Both the position numbers and the translations under genes were made by a program. 64,000 bases of DNA from CAYQNU01 sp964419055. Lineage in GTDB: Bacteria; Bacteroidota; Bacteroidia; Flavobacteriales_D; Parvicellaceae. The stretch spans positions 124,001 through 188,000 of the forward strand of contig CAYQNU010000002.1 of assembly GCA_964419055.1 (NCBI GenBank), given 5' to 3'. The notes below the pieces were generated by a model. It had not been told where the DNA came from and made no database searches. It worked only from the letters and a program-made list of their open reading frames with translations. The number at the start of each line of letters is the position of its first letter. The first letter of the stretch is position 1. Below are positions 50,686 through 60,800 of this stretch, in pieces.

Positions 50686-52446
50686 TCATTCCATTATTTG
50701 ATGATCGTATAATTTGCGGTACATCCCGTCTTGTTCCACTAATTCGTTGTGCGTACCCATTTGAACAATTTTACCGGCATCAATTACCACAATTTTATCG
50801 GCATTTTTGATGGTTGACAAACGATGGGCTATGATGATAGAGGTTCTACCTGAGGTCAACTTATCAATGGCCAATTGAATCAATCGTTCGGATTCGCTAT
50901 CAATAGAGGAAGTAGCCTCATCCAAAATCAAAATACTGGGATTGTAGACGTAAGCTCTAATAAAGGAAATTAACTGACGTTGACCTACCGATAATAACCC
51001 ACCTCGTTCTTTCACATTAAAATCATAGCCTCCGGGAAGGTTCATAATAAAATCGTGAGCTCCTACTTGTTTGGCAGCATAAATAACCGCTTCTCTCGAC
51101 AAAGCATCGTTACCCAAGGTTATATTGTTGTGAATGGTATCACTGTACAAAAACACATCTTGTAAAACCACGGCAATGTTGCTTCTTAGAAAATTGAGTT
51201 CATAGTTTCGTATGTCCTCACCATCAATGGTTATGGTTCCCTTTTGGAATTCATAAAATCGGCCTAATAAATTAATAATGGAGGATTTACCAGCACCAGT
51301 GGGTCCTACAAACGCAACCGTTTCACCTTTTTTAATTTCAATGGATATATCATTGAGGATAAAATTAGGTTCATTGTAAGCAAAAAACACGTTTTTGATA
51401 GAAATATCCCCTTTAATTTTAGTGGTATTTAATGTTCCGTTATCCACAATTACTTCGTCTGTATCCAATACTTTAAAAACACGTTCGCAACCCACCATTC
51501 CCATTTGCAGCGAATTGAAACGATCGGCCAACATTCTTATGGGTCGATACATCATATTGATATAGAGAATAAATGCCGCCATTTCACCTGACAACACACT
51601 AAATTCAGCTGTCGGGAAACTCAATTGATAGGTTGTGTATAAAACCAATAATGCCATTGATAAGGCACTTAAAATCTCCACAACTGGAAAAAATATGGAG
51701 TAAGCCATTATGGAATCAATATTAGCCTTGCGATGCTTCATATTGATTTCAGCAAAGTTTTCGGCCTCAATAGCTTCTCTATTAAACACTTTTACTAAAG
51801 CCATACCCGTGATGCGTTCTTGAACAAAGGTATTTAAAGCCCCAACTTGAGTTCGCACCTCTTGAAACGACTTTTTAATGGATCGTTTAAAAATGTTTGT
51901 GGCAATGATTAAGAGCGGAATGGGAATTATTACGATTAAGGTAAGTTGCCAATTGGTCCAAAACATAAAACCGAGCACTACGGCCAATTTTAAAATATCT
52001 CCTGCTATGGAAATAAATCCATCTGTAAAAACTTGAGCTATGGTTTCCATATCACTTACGGCACGCGTAACCAAAAGACCTATGGGATTATTATCAAAAT
52101 ATTTCAATCGCAACTTAGTGATGTGCGAAAAAAGCTGTACGCGCAGATCTTTAATAACTTTTTGCCCGAGAACATTCGTAATATAGGCGTCAAAAAACTG
52201 AATAAAGGTTTCTATTATTAGCAATACAACAACCACAATGGTCATAAAAAGCAAACCGTCTGCATCTTTTTTGGCGATGTATTGTTCAATCATCTCTCCA
52301 ATAAAATAAGGACGAAGTGGCCCTAAGAAAGACAATACAACGGTAATAATAAAAGCTAAAATTACGAGATTGAAATAGGGTTTTGAATATTGAAATATTC
52401 GTTTAAATAATTTAAAATCCCAAGCTTTTCCTTTGTCACTACTCAT
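50686..52446 (-). CDS. ABC exporter, fused permease and ATPase
   Basis: A 586-residue half-transporter with six transmembrane helices (about 25-310). The ATPase domain has Walker A GPTGAGKSS, signature LSVGQRQL (a variant of LSGGQ), Walker B ILILDEATSSID and IAHRLS. The LSVGQ signature is typical of the MdlB/multidrug or lipid exporter branch. A -7 box TAAATTTG (52461-52454) ends seven bases before the ATG, so the mRNA would be almost leaderless. It is followed closely by the propeller lipoprotein. Confidence 0.93.
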   Translation of the reverse strand: MSSDKGKAWDFKLFKRIFQYSKPYFNLVILAFIITVVLSFLGPLRPYFIGEMIEQYIAKKDADGLLFMTIVVVVLLIIETFIQFFDAYITNVLGQKVIKDLRVQLFSHITKLRLKYFDNNPIGLLVTRAVSDMETIAQVFTDGFISIAGDILKLAVVLGFMFWTNWQLTLIVIIPIPLLIIATNIFKRSIKKSFQEVRTQVGALNTFVQERITGMALVKVFNREAIEAENFAEINMKHRKANIDSIMAYSIFFPVVEILSALSMALLVLYTTYQLSFPTAEFSVLSGEMAAFILYINMMYRPIRMLADRFNSLQMGMVGCERVFKVLDTDEVIVDNGTLNTTKIKGDISIKNVFFAYNEPNFILNDISIEIKKGETVAFVGPTGAGKSSIINLLGRFYEFQKGTITIDGEDIRNYELNFLRSNIAVVLQDVFLYSDTIHNNITLGNDALSREAVIYAAKQVGAHDFIMNLPGGYDFNVKERGGLLSVGQRQLISFIRAYVYNPSILILDEATSSIDSESERLIQLAIDKLTSGRTSIIIAHRLSTIKNADKIVVIDAGKIVQMGTHNELVEQDGMYRKLYDHQIME

Positions 52447-52453
52447 AGTGTTG

Positions 52454-52461
52454 CAAATTTA
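52454..52461 (-). promoter_or_regulatory. putative -7 box (TAAATTTG) abutting the ABC exporter start
   Basis: Minus-strand consensus box with seven bases between it and the ATG, predicting a leader of only a few bases. Confidence 0.35.
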
Positions 52462-52545
52462 TACACTATATTGCAAATGGATGGTAAATTGCAGATATTT
52501 AATTTTTTGATGCTAAATATACTTTAGTTCCGCTCAATCCCTTTT

Positions 52546-52613
52546 GACTTCGGCTCCGCTCAGTCAACGGGAAAGAATTAGATTTGGGTAGCTGAGCGGA
52601 GTCGAAGCTACCC
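52546..52613. repeat. extragenic palindrome (REP-like element)
   Basis: GACTTCGGCTCCGCTCAG at 52546-52563 pairs with CTGAGCGGAGTCGAAGC at 52592-52608. The right arm is itself a hairpin: GGGTAGCT (52586-52593) with AGCTACCC (52606-52613). It is much more G/C-rich than its surroundings. The barrel-protein gene on the minus strand ends inside it, taking its TAG from the repeat. Confidence 0.85.
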
Positions 52614-53408
52614 CCAAATCACTTTTAGCATCACACTGTGGTGAATTCCCCAAGCAAAAAATTGTTCGGTCATTCTTATACGAGAGTAAATAAGATTATA
52701 ACCCACATCAAAAGTAAACGAAGAATTGAGTGCATAACGTACTCCCAATCCACTTCCTCCACCAAATCCAATGCCTCCTGGTTTTTGATTGGGAAATCCA
52801 GGCACAATATGATTAATTTGGTATTGTTTGTTGTTCACAACAAAATAATTGTTTTCTAAACGAGTGCTGTTCATGTTGGCAAAAACAGGTAAGTAAATTT
52901 CTGCACCATTTACTTCATTTACCGTTAATTGCACACCTAAGTTTAAATTTAATCTTCGTTCTTCACCAAACACAGCAAACTGTTCCAAAGGATATTGTCC
53001 GCCAACATTGGGATTTTGTACTTCAACCACAAAAACATCCTCTACTTTTAAATTCGAAAAATTACTTTCCAAATAAAATACGGTTCCATTTTCATTTCGG
53101 TATCCTACCATAGCTCCCACTTCAACTGAAGGTCGATATTTCATCCCTTCAGGCAACTCAACAATACTATAAGGATATTGGAAAAAAGCATCAAATTCGG
53201 GCTTAATCTGCGGATTTGAAAATACACTTTCAATTCCAAAAGGGGTAAAATTACTGCCGCCACTGTACATCATAGCCGTTTTTTTATTGGCAATGTGTGT
53301 ACCTGCTCCCAATGTTACAAAAACACCACTTTCTTTTTGTGCATTTGAATCTAGGAGAATACTCATTAACACTACTAGAAATAATGATTTTTTAATGGTA
53401 ATAAGCAT
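52608..53408 (-). CDS. outer-membrane beta-barrel-like protein
   Basis: A 266-residue protein with a signal peptide (about residues 1-23, ending SNAQ). Alternating hydrophobic/polar strands follow (for example VGAMVGYRNENGTVFYLES and FTFDVGYNLIYSRIRM), and the C-terminus is aromatic/hydrophobic (SVMLKVIWG), as expected of an outer-membrane barrel. No family is recognised. The last codons and the stop lie within the REP-like palindrome, so the natural C-terminus may have been altered by repeat insertion. It is 18 bases after the E1 fusion gene. Confidence 0.65.
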   Translation of the reverse strand: MLITIKKSLFLVVLMSILLDSNAQKESGVFVTLGAGTHIANKKTAMMYSGGSNFTPFGIESVFSNPQIKPEFDAFFQYPYSIVELPEGMKYRPSVEVGAMVGYRNENGTVFYLESNFSNLKVEDVFVVEVQNPNVGGQYPLEQFAVFGEERRLNLNLGVQLTVNEVNGAEIYLPVFANMNSTRLENNYFVVNNKQYQINHIVPGFPNQKPGGIGFGGGSGLGVRYALNSSFTFDVGYNLIYSRIRMTEQFFAWGIHHSVMLKVIWG

Positions 53409-53426
53409 AGCTAATGAGGTGTTTTA

Positions 53427-55430
53427 TTAGTAATTAACCAATTTTAATAATTGTTCTTTAAAGCGATCTTTTGGCAAGAAATTATTCTCTAATGGCACAG
53501 CAAAAGGAACGGGAGTATCTAATGATGCACAACGCACCACAGGAGCATCCAATTGCTCAAAACAATGCTCTGAAATCAAAGCAGAAATTTCTCCTCCTAT
53601 CCCACCGGTCAAACAGTCTTCGTGAAGAATCAATGCTTTTCCTGTTTTACGAACAGATTCATAAATGGCATTTTCATCCAAAGGTAATAACGTTCTTAAA
53701 TCAATTAAATCGGCTTTTATTTCAGGATGAGCGGCCAAAACTTCTAATGCCCAATGTACCCCCATACCATAGGTTACAATCGTTACATCATTCCCTTCTT
53801 TTACCAAATTCGCTTTTCCTATTTCAATAGTGAAATAATCATCATTTACTTCTCCAGTTATACTTCTGTACAAGGCTTTGTGTTCAAAAACCAATACGGG
53901 ATTTGGATCTTCAATAGCAGCCAACAACAATCCCTTTGCTTCATTGGGAGTAGATGGATAAACGATTTTTAAACCCGGTGTGTGAAAAAACCACGCTTCA
54001 TTACTTTGAGAATGGAATGGTCCTGCTCCTGCTCCTGCTCCTGTAGGCATTCGAATCACTACATCGGCATTTTCACCCCAACGATAATGCAATTTAGCCA
54101 AATTATTAATTATTTGATTGAATCCACACGTCACAAAATCGGCAAACTGCATTTCAACAATCCCTTTCATTCCTTTGATAGATAAACCTAATGCTGCGCC
54201 CACAATGGCCGATTCACAAATAGGTGTATTTCGAATTCGGCCTTTACCAAATTCAGCTACAAATCCTTCCGTTACTTTAAATACTCCACCATATTCGGCA
54301 ATATCTTGTCCCATAATAACTAGGTTATCATGTTTTTGCATAGCTTGACGCAATGCATTGGTAACAGCATCTATCAATCGCATTTCAGTTTTAGCAGAAG
54401 TAGCTGGAGCGATTGATTTTACGGTAATTGGTTTGTATATATCGGCTAATTCAGCTTGAGTATTGGCTGTTATGGTCGGTTGATCAAAAGAAAAATCCAA
54501 TCCATCAACAATCATTTTTTTAATTTCCGTTTCCACTCTTAACTTGTGAGCTTCATCGATAATACCCGATTCTAATAAGAATAATTCATAATTATCTACA
54601 GGGTCTTTTACACTCCATTTATCTTGCAATCCTTCTGGATAATACTTTGTTCCTGAAGCTTCTTCGTGACCTCTCATTCTAAACGTGATGCATTCAACCA
54701 AAAACGGACGTGGTTTTTTAGCTTGCGAATGTTTTATTTTTTTGATGGTTTCATACACTTCCAAAATATTGTTACCATCTACTTGAACAGCTTCCATTCC
54801 GTAACCAATTCCTTTATCAATGAATTGGTTACATCTAAATTGCTCATTTGAGGGAGTTGATAAACCCCACTGATTGTTTTCAATTACAAAAATCACGGGT
54901 AAATCCCAAACAGACGCAACATTCAACGCTTCGTGAAAATCACCTTCACTAGCTCCGCCATCACCCGAAAAAACAAGAGCACTTTCTTTTTTATCTTGTA
55001 ATAAATTAGCCAAAGCTATTCCATCAGCAATAGCCAATTGAGGTCCCAAATGCGAAATCATCCCAACTACGTTGTAATCTTTTGTACCAAAGTGAAAAGA
55101 ACGATCGCGACCTTTAGTAAAACCTTCGTATTTTCCTTGAAATTGAGCAAATAATTTTGAAAGTGGCAAACCTCTAGAAGTAAACACCCCTAAATTTCTG
55201 TGCATGGGTAAAATGAATTCATCTTTATCCATTGCCATAGCACTACCAACAGAAATACCTTCTTGGCCAAATCCTGAAAACCATTTGGAAATTTTACCTT
55301 GACGTAATAAAATCAGCATTTTTTCCTCAATCAACCGAGGTAATTTTATCTGAAAATACAATTCCTTTAGTTCTTCATCGGTTAGATTTTCTCTTGAGAA
55401 CTTTATGTGGCTTTTTTCTATTGTTGACAT
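53427..55430 (-). CDS. 2-oxoacid dehydrogenase E1, fused alpha and beta subunits
   Basis: A 667-residue fusion. The alpha part (about 1-320) has the thiamine diphosphate motif GDGGASEGDFHEALN, ending in ENN, and RMRGHEEAS. The beta part (about 340-667) has MGQDIAEYGGVFKVTEGF and MPTGAGAGAGPFHSQSNEAW. It decarboxylates a branched-chain 2-oxoacid (or pyruvate) and passes the acyl group to E2. The fused form is common in Bacteroidota; the substrate is more likely branched-chain, but this is not certain. I chose ATG 55430. The GAGAGAG loop is encoded by a four-unit GCTCCT-type hexanucleotide run near 54020-54042. E2/E3 genes are not adjacent. Confidence 0.92.
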   Translation of the reverse strand: MSTIEKSHIKFSRENLTDEELKELYFQIKLPRLIEEKMLILLRQGKISKWFSGFGQEGISVGSAMAMDKDEFILPMHRNLGVFTSRGLPLSKLFAQFQGKYEGFTKGRDRSFHFGTKDYNVVGMISHLGPQLAIADGIALANLLQDKKESALVFSGDGGASEGDFHEALNVASVWDLPVIFVIENNQWGLSTPSNEQFRCNQFIDKGIGYGMEAVQVDGNNILEVYETIKKIKHSQAKKPRPFLVECITFRMRGHEEASGTKYYPEGLQDKWSVKDPVDNYELFLLESGIIDEAHKLRVETEIKKMIVDGLDFSFDQPTITANTQAELADIYKPITVKSIAPATSAKTEMRLIDAVTNALRQAMQKHDNLVIMGQDIAEYGGVFKVTEGFVAEFGKGRIRNTPICESAIVGAALGLSIKGMKGIVEMQFADFVTCGFNQIINNLAKLHYRWGENADVVIRMPTGAGAGAGPFHSQSNEAWFFHTPGLKIVYPSTPNEAKGLLLAAIEDPNPVLVFEHKALYRSITGEVNDDYFTIEIGKANLVKEGNDVTIVTYGMGVHWALEVLAAHPEIKADLIDLRTLLPLDENAIYESVRKTGKALILHEDCLTGGIGGEISALISEHCFEQLDAPVVRCASLDTPVPFAVPLENNFLPKDRFKEQLLKLVNY

Positions 55431-55516
55431 ACGATTTGATATTTGGGTCAAAATTACGATTTAACCCATACATTACAATTTATTATTAATAACTTTTTTA
55501 TTTAAAATAATTTAAG

Positions 55517-55524
55517 TATGTTTG
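55517..55524 (+). promoter_or_regulatory. putative -7 box (TATGTTTG)
   Basis: Consensus -7 box 33 bases before the T9SS cargo gene in the divergent spacer with the E1 fusion. No -33 TTG was identified. Confidence 0.35.
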
Positions 55525-55557
55525 AAATCTGAAAATTACTAATTTAACTACTTTTTC

Positions 55558-57570
55558 ATGAAAAACTTCTCATTATTACTTACCTTTTTAGCATTTTTTG
55601 TTTATTCAAAATCTTATGCAACACACGTAGTTGGTGGTGAAATCACCTATCAATGGGTTTCTCAAAACAACTATATTATTACCGTAAAAGTTTATCGTGA
55701 CTGTAATCCTGGAAATGCAGCCATGCCAACTTCTTTATCGTTAGGCGTATATAGAAAAGGATTAAACACGTTACAGCAGACGGTCACTTTAAACAATCCT
55801 GTTATAACCAACGACTTGCCATTTGGAGATTCGTGTTATTCGCCCACGTCCTTGTGCGTGGATGAAGGAGTATTTACTTCTGGTGTGATAAACATACCCA
55901 ACCTAGCAGCGGGGTATTATTTGCATACACAACTTTTTGCAAGAAATGGAATTATCGACAACATTGATAATCCAGGCAATACGGGAATGTCCTTTTATGC
56001 TGAAATGCCTGATCCAGCTTTGGGTCAAAACAGTTCACCTGTATTTGGAAATTATCCATTAGATGCTTATTTTTGTTTGAATTACACCAAAACATTTAAT
56101 TTCAACTCAATAGATCCTGATGGTGATTCACTTTCGTATTCAATGATAGACCCTTTGGCCTCTGTTGGAACAGCAAATGGAACAGCTGCTGGACCCTATA
56201 GCCCTGTTTTATGGAACACAGGTGCAGGTTTTAGTTTAGCCAATATTTGCGGTGGAACACCAGCTATGGGTATTAATGCTCTAACAGGAGATATTCAAGC
56301 TACCCCAAATACTATTGGTGAGTTTGTTTTTGCAGTAAGAGTTGAAGAATTTAGAAACGGAACAAAAATAGGTGAAGTAAGAAGAGATATTCAATACGCC
56401 AGTTTACCTTGTGTTTTAGATGCTCCCCCATCAATCGTTTTAGAAGACACTGTAACGGTTTATGTGGGAGATCAAATATGTGTGGATATGTTAATAAATG
56501 ATGCTGATGGAACTGATACCATTTATTTTCAGCCTACTTCAACTGATTTCAATTTAATAGGAACGTATGTGGCACCCACTTTCAATGGAACCACCTATAC
56601 GTACACCAATTTTAATGGAGGTGGAAATATCTCTTTCAATCATTATGTTTACAACCCTACTACAGGTGTTTTTCAAGGTGTTGGCACCATTGGAGCTCGA
56701 TATTGTTGGACACCTTTGTGTGAAGATTTAGATGAAATTTATAACGTCAATTTATTAGCCTACTCATTGGGATGCTCAGGTTCAGACACATCCGAACAAG
56801 CCGTTGCAATTGCGGTTACGTATACTCCTCCACCCGTTTTATTAAACATTCCTGATTCACTTTCGTTGTCATTAGGTGAATTTACCTGTTTAGAAATGAT
56901 TGCACAAGATAACGTAAACGTAGATGAAACGCTTTATATTCAACCTAGCAGTTCGGCTTTTAATTTTTCTGAACATTACATAATGCCAACTTTATACAGT
57001 TCGGCAGGTGGAACCACACTACACTATTACACTAATTTTCAAGGCATTGATACCGTTTGGATTACAAATTTACAAGTAAACAGTTCAGGGATTGGAGGTC
57101 AACAGCAAGTGGCTCTACGTTATTGTTGGACCACAGATTGTGATGATGTGTATTTAACTGAATTTGACATGAATTACATGGCTTTTTCAACGGCTTGTGG
57201 TACTGACACCGTTTACAAAACCAGTCATGTTTCTATTGAACCACCTGTTGGTGTGGTTATGCCTGTAGCTAACGTTTTTACGCCAAATGGTGATGGAGAA
57301 AATGATTATTTTAAATTAGCAGGAACAAATGATCCATGTTACGATGTAATGGAAGTGGTAATTATCAATAGATGGGGAATAAAAGTATTTGAATCCATTG
57401 ATCCTTTATTTCAATGGGATGGTAAAAACAATGGTAAACAAGATTGTGCAGAAGGTGTTTACTACCTCATCATAAATGGTTCTTATGGTAGTTCATATGA
57501 TCCTGTAAGCGGATTAAGAATTCCAAACGAAGTGAATTCCAGACATGCCATTCATTTAATTAGAGATTAA
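55558..57570 (+). CDS. T9SS type B cargo surface protein
   Basis: A 670-residue secreted protein. The signal peptide (about 1-21) is followed by the Bacteroidota N-terminal motif THVVGGEITYQW. A beta-rich body follows with two related halves, about 285-395 and 410-540, both containing RYCWT and IYFQP/LYIQP-like strands. The C-terminal signal is at about 565-670 (PVANVFTPNGDGENDYFKL, then INRWGIKVFES and AEGVYYLIINGSY), the gliding-motility-associated type B domain. It is exported by T9SS and anchored at the surface. The ligand is unknown. A terminator separates it from the next cargo gene. Confidence 0.88.
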   Translation: MKNFSLLLTFLAFFVYSKSYATHVVGGEITYQWVSQNNYIITVKVYRDCNPGNAAMPTSLSLGVYRKGLNTLQQTVTLNNPVITNDLPFGDSCYSPTSLCVDEGVFTSGVINIPNLAAGYYLHTQLFARNGIIDNIDNPGNTGMSFYAEMPDPALGQNSSPVFGNYPLDAYFCLNYTKTFNFNSIDPDGDSLSYSMIDPLASVGTANGTAAGPYSPVLWNTGAGFSLANICGGTPAMGINALTGDIQATPNTIGEFVFAVRVEEFRNGTKIGEVRRDIQYASLPCVLDAPPSIVLEDTVTVYVGDQICVDMLINDADGTDTIYFQPTSTDFNLIGTYVAPTFNGTTYTYTNFNGGGNISFNHYVYNPTTGVFQGVGTIGARYCWTPLCEDLDEIYNVNLLAYSLGCSGSDTSEQAVAIAVTYTPPPVLLNIPDSLSLSLGEFTCLEMIAQDNVNVDETLYIQPSSSAFNFSEHYIMPTLYSSAGGTTLHYYTNFQGIDTVWITNLQVNSSGIGGQQQVALRYCWTTDCDDVYLTEFDMNYMAFSTACGTDTVYKTSHVSIEPPVGVVMPVANVFTPNGDGENDYFKLAGTNDPCYDVMEVVIINRWGIKVFESIDPLFQWDGKNNGKQDCAEGVYYLIINGSYGSSYDPVSGLRIPNEVNSRHAIHLIRD

Positions 57571-57591
57571 TTCATTGACAAGTCAATATAT

Positions 57592-57625
57592 AAAGTCCTG
57601 AAAACAAACTTCAGGGCTTTTTTTT
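57592..57625 (+). terminator. rho-independent terminator
   Basis: Stem AAAGTCCTGAA/TTCAGGGCTTT (one G-T pair) with a seven-base loop and a run of T residues, 22 bases after the stop codon. Confidence 0.88.
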
Positions 57626-57763
57626 GTCATTATGTTTTTGGTGAAAAAGGCTAAAGTTAACATGTAAATTTATAAGTCCTACATTTTTGATTCATTTCTT
57701 GGATTCCACTTTTTCACTACATAATTTTAACTCCAAGATAATGCTACCTATTATTTATTGCCT

Positions 57764-57771
57764 TATCTTTG
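57764..57771 (+). promoter_or_regulatory. putative -7 box (TATCTTTG)
   Basis: Consensus -7 box 70 bases before ATG 57842. It lies inside the open frame that extends upstream, so it argues for the later start. Confidence 0.4.
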
Positions 57772-57841
57772 GCAACTAAAACAAACTTTAATCGTCAAAA
57801 AAGTTATTAAAAACAATTTGATTTTGATTTTAACCCATCCT

Positions 57842-60800
57842 ATGAAACCACTTACCTTTACAAAATTTCTTTACATCCCTTTACTCATTGCCCTAAGTTT
57901 ATTTGTTACAAATTCAAAAGCTCAAACCTTTCCTAACCCAGCTACATTGTCTACTGGACAGGGTGCTAATGGTACGAATGATCCTATTTGGCAAGTTTCC
58001 AATTGGTTTAATGTGTGGCCAACAGGCACAATGGGTTTGACATATAATCCTGCTTATATTTCCAATAATTGTGCTCCTGGTGCATGGATTGATCCAGCAT
58101 CTTTAGCTCCACCGCTCAATAATGGAAATTGGATTTCGTCAGCAGGTATGCCTTGTGATGGAATTTCCTTTGCCTATGTTGCTTTTAGACTAACACTTAA
58201 TTTACCAACGGATTGTAATGGCAACAGTTTAGCTACTGCAGGAAATTATGTACTTAGTTTTGATGGATATGTGGATAATATTTTAGTAGATGTACTCATT
58301 AACGGAGTAAGTGAAAACATTCCTGGTTTACCGGGCGGATCTTATGCGGCAGGTGGTCAAGTAAATATTGTATTGGATGGTCCTTGGGCTCCTGGTGTGA
58401 ACTATGTTGATTTTGTTGTAAATAATAACCTCGGTGGTGGTGGTAACCTTGCTAGTACGGGTGATGGCGATCCTTACGGATTATTATTGGTTGCTAATTC
58501 TACTTTTGGTTCTACCAATGATTCGGATAATGATGGAATGGTAGATTTGAACGATCTTTGTCCGTGTGATCCTGGTACAAACCCATATGGATGTACTGAC
58601 CCTGATTTATTTAATTGTGATGTAACTGCTGTAAGACAAGCATTTACCGCTGCTGGGTGTACTGAAATTCCAGCTTGTGCTAATGATTGTTCGGTTTACT
58701 TTTTAAATCCTTCATCCCTATCTGGTACTGATGCGCAAACTTTTGCTCAAAATTTAGGTGCCAATTTGATCTCCGTTCAGGATGCCGCTGAAAATCAATG
58801 CATCATCGATGAATTGAACAATATGGGGCAGGCAGGTGTAATTTGGATTGGTTTTAATGATGAAGCCATTGAAGGCAACTTTGTTTGGTATGACCAATCT
58901 CCAGTAGCCTATACCAACTGGGCTCCTGGCGAACCCAACAATGCTGGTGGTAATGAAAATTACGTTCAAATATATCCCAATGGGCAATGGAATGATTTGG
59001 CTTTTGGTGGTGTGGCCGTTTCCGTTATCGAAGTGAATCTTTGTCCTGTTATTACAGCTAGTCCTGATGTGACCATTTGTAATGGGGCTACAGCCAATCT
59101 TACCGCTTCCACTACCCTTTTTGGATCTGGTCCTTACACCTACAATTGGAACGATGGTGCAGTTGGTCAAACGAATAACGTCACTCCAACAATTGATACC
59201 GAATATATTGTAACCACAACCGATCGTTACAGTTGTACAACAGAAGATACCGTAAATGTAACTGTAAATGTTCTTCCAACTGCGGCATCAAGCTTTACTG
59301 TTGGTTGTTTAGATTTTTTAGCACAATTTACTGATTTAAGCACCGTAAATGGTGGAGCAATCATTAATCAATGGTTTTGGGATTTTGGTGATGGTGCCAC
59401 ATCAACGCTACAAAACCCTTCACATCAATACGCCACAAATGGTGTTTATAATGCATCTTTAACGGTAACCAATGCAGACAATTGCTCTCATACAACTCCA
59501 TTTATTGTTAATGCTCCTCCTCCAACTATTGTTAAAATAACAGATAATAATCCACTTTGTGATCCCAATGCGCTTAATTGGGTGACTTGGACCAACGTTG
59601 GTGGAAATAATGCCAACGGTACTATTTCGAGTGATATCAGCATGACTTTGAATCATTCTGTTGGAGGAATGTCCACTACTCCAGATATGTACAGTGGCGC
59701 CACTTTTCCTCCTCAATTCAATGTTCCCATCACCAGCACTTCCATTCGAAATGATTTAGCAGGATTATTAACCTTTTGTTTCAATACTCCTGTTTCAAAT
59801 CCACAAATTGCTTTTTCAAGTATCGGAAACCCAGGGAATCCTGTTCAAATAAACACTTCCGAACCATATAACATCATATGGACCGGTGTTGGTATGACTT
59901 ATCCGAATTCTTCCTCACTTATTGGTACAGAGGGATTTACGATCATCTCTTTTCCTGGAACCCATACTTGTATAACTTTTGATTACCTTCAAAGTGAAGC
60001 CTATTGCAACATTGCTTTTGGAATTCAAGATACCAATTGCCAAGTTAAACCTAAAATTTGTCCAGGTGAATCGGTTACACTTACTGCTAACGGTGCTTTG
60101 GATTATATTTGGTCACCCGCACAAGGACTTAATACAACTACGGGTGCTACTGTAATTGCTTCGCCTACTGTAACTACCACCTATTATGCAGTGGATGCAA
60201 ATGACGTGGGTTGCTCTTATCTTGACAGTGTTACCATTATTGTTCATCACTTACCAATTCCTTCCTTTACTCAAGTAGATGTATGTCCAGGGAATTTAAT
60301 GTCATTTACAAATACTTCCACCATTCAAAGTGGAACGATTACTAATTATACGTGGGATTTTGGAGATGCTATTGGCACTTCTATTTTAGCAAATGATACT
60401 TATTTATATGGTGGATCGGGAATTTATAATGTTACATTGACTGCTACTTCTAATGAAGGCTGCGTTTATGATACCGTCCAACCTGTAGAAGTATTTCCGC
60501 TTCCTCAAGTTTCTTTTACTAATGTAAGTGCTTGTCCGGGAAGTGATGTAGCTTTTACCAATACCTCAACTATAACCAGTGGTAGTTTGCAAAGTTTTAA
60601 TTGGAACTTTGGAGATGCAATCGGCACATCTTTAATCGAAAATCCATTATATGCTTACGCTACGGAAGGTTCTTATAATGTGACCTTGATTGTTACAAGT
60701 AATGAAGGATGTGTCGACTCAATAACCAATTCAATAAACGTTTATCCACTACCCGTTGTTTCATTTACACAAATTGATGTTTGCGATGATGTAGCCATGA

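Noticed and set aside
54012..54048. Hexanucleotide microsatellite in the E1 fusion gene as a phase-variation switch
   Set aside because: The repeat unit is six bases, so slippage keeps the frame, and it encodes a Gly/Ala loop expected in the family.
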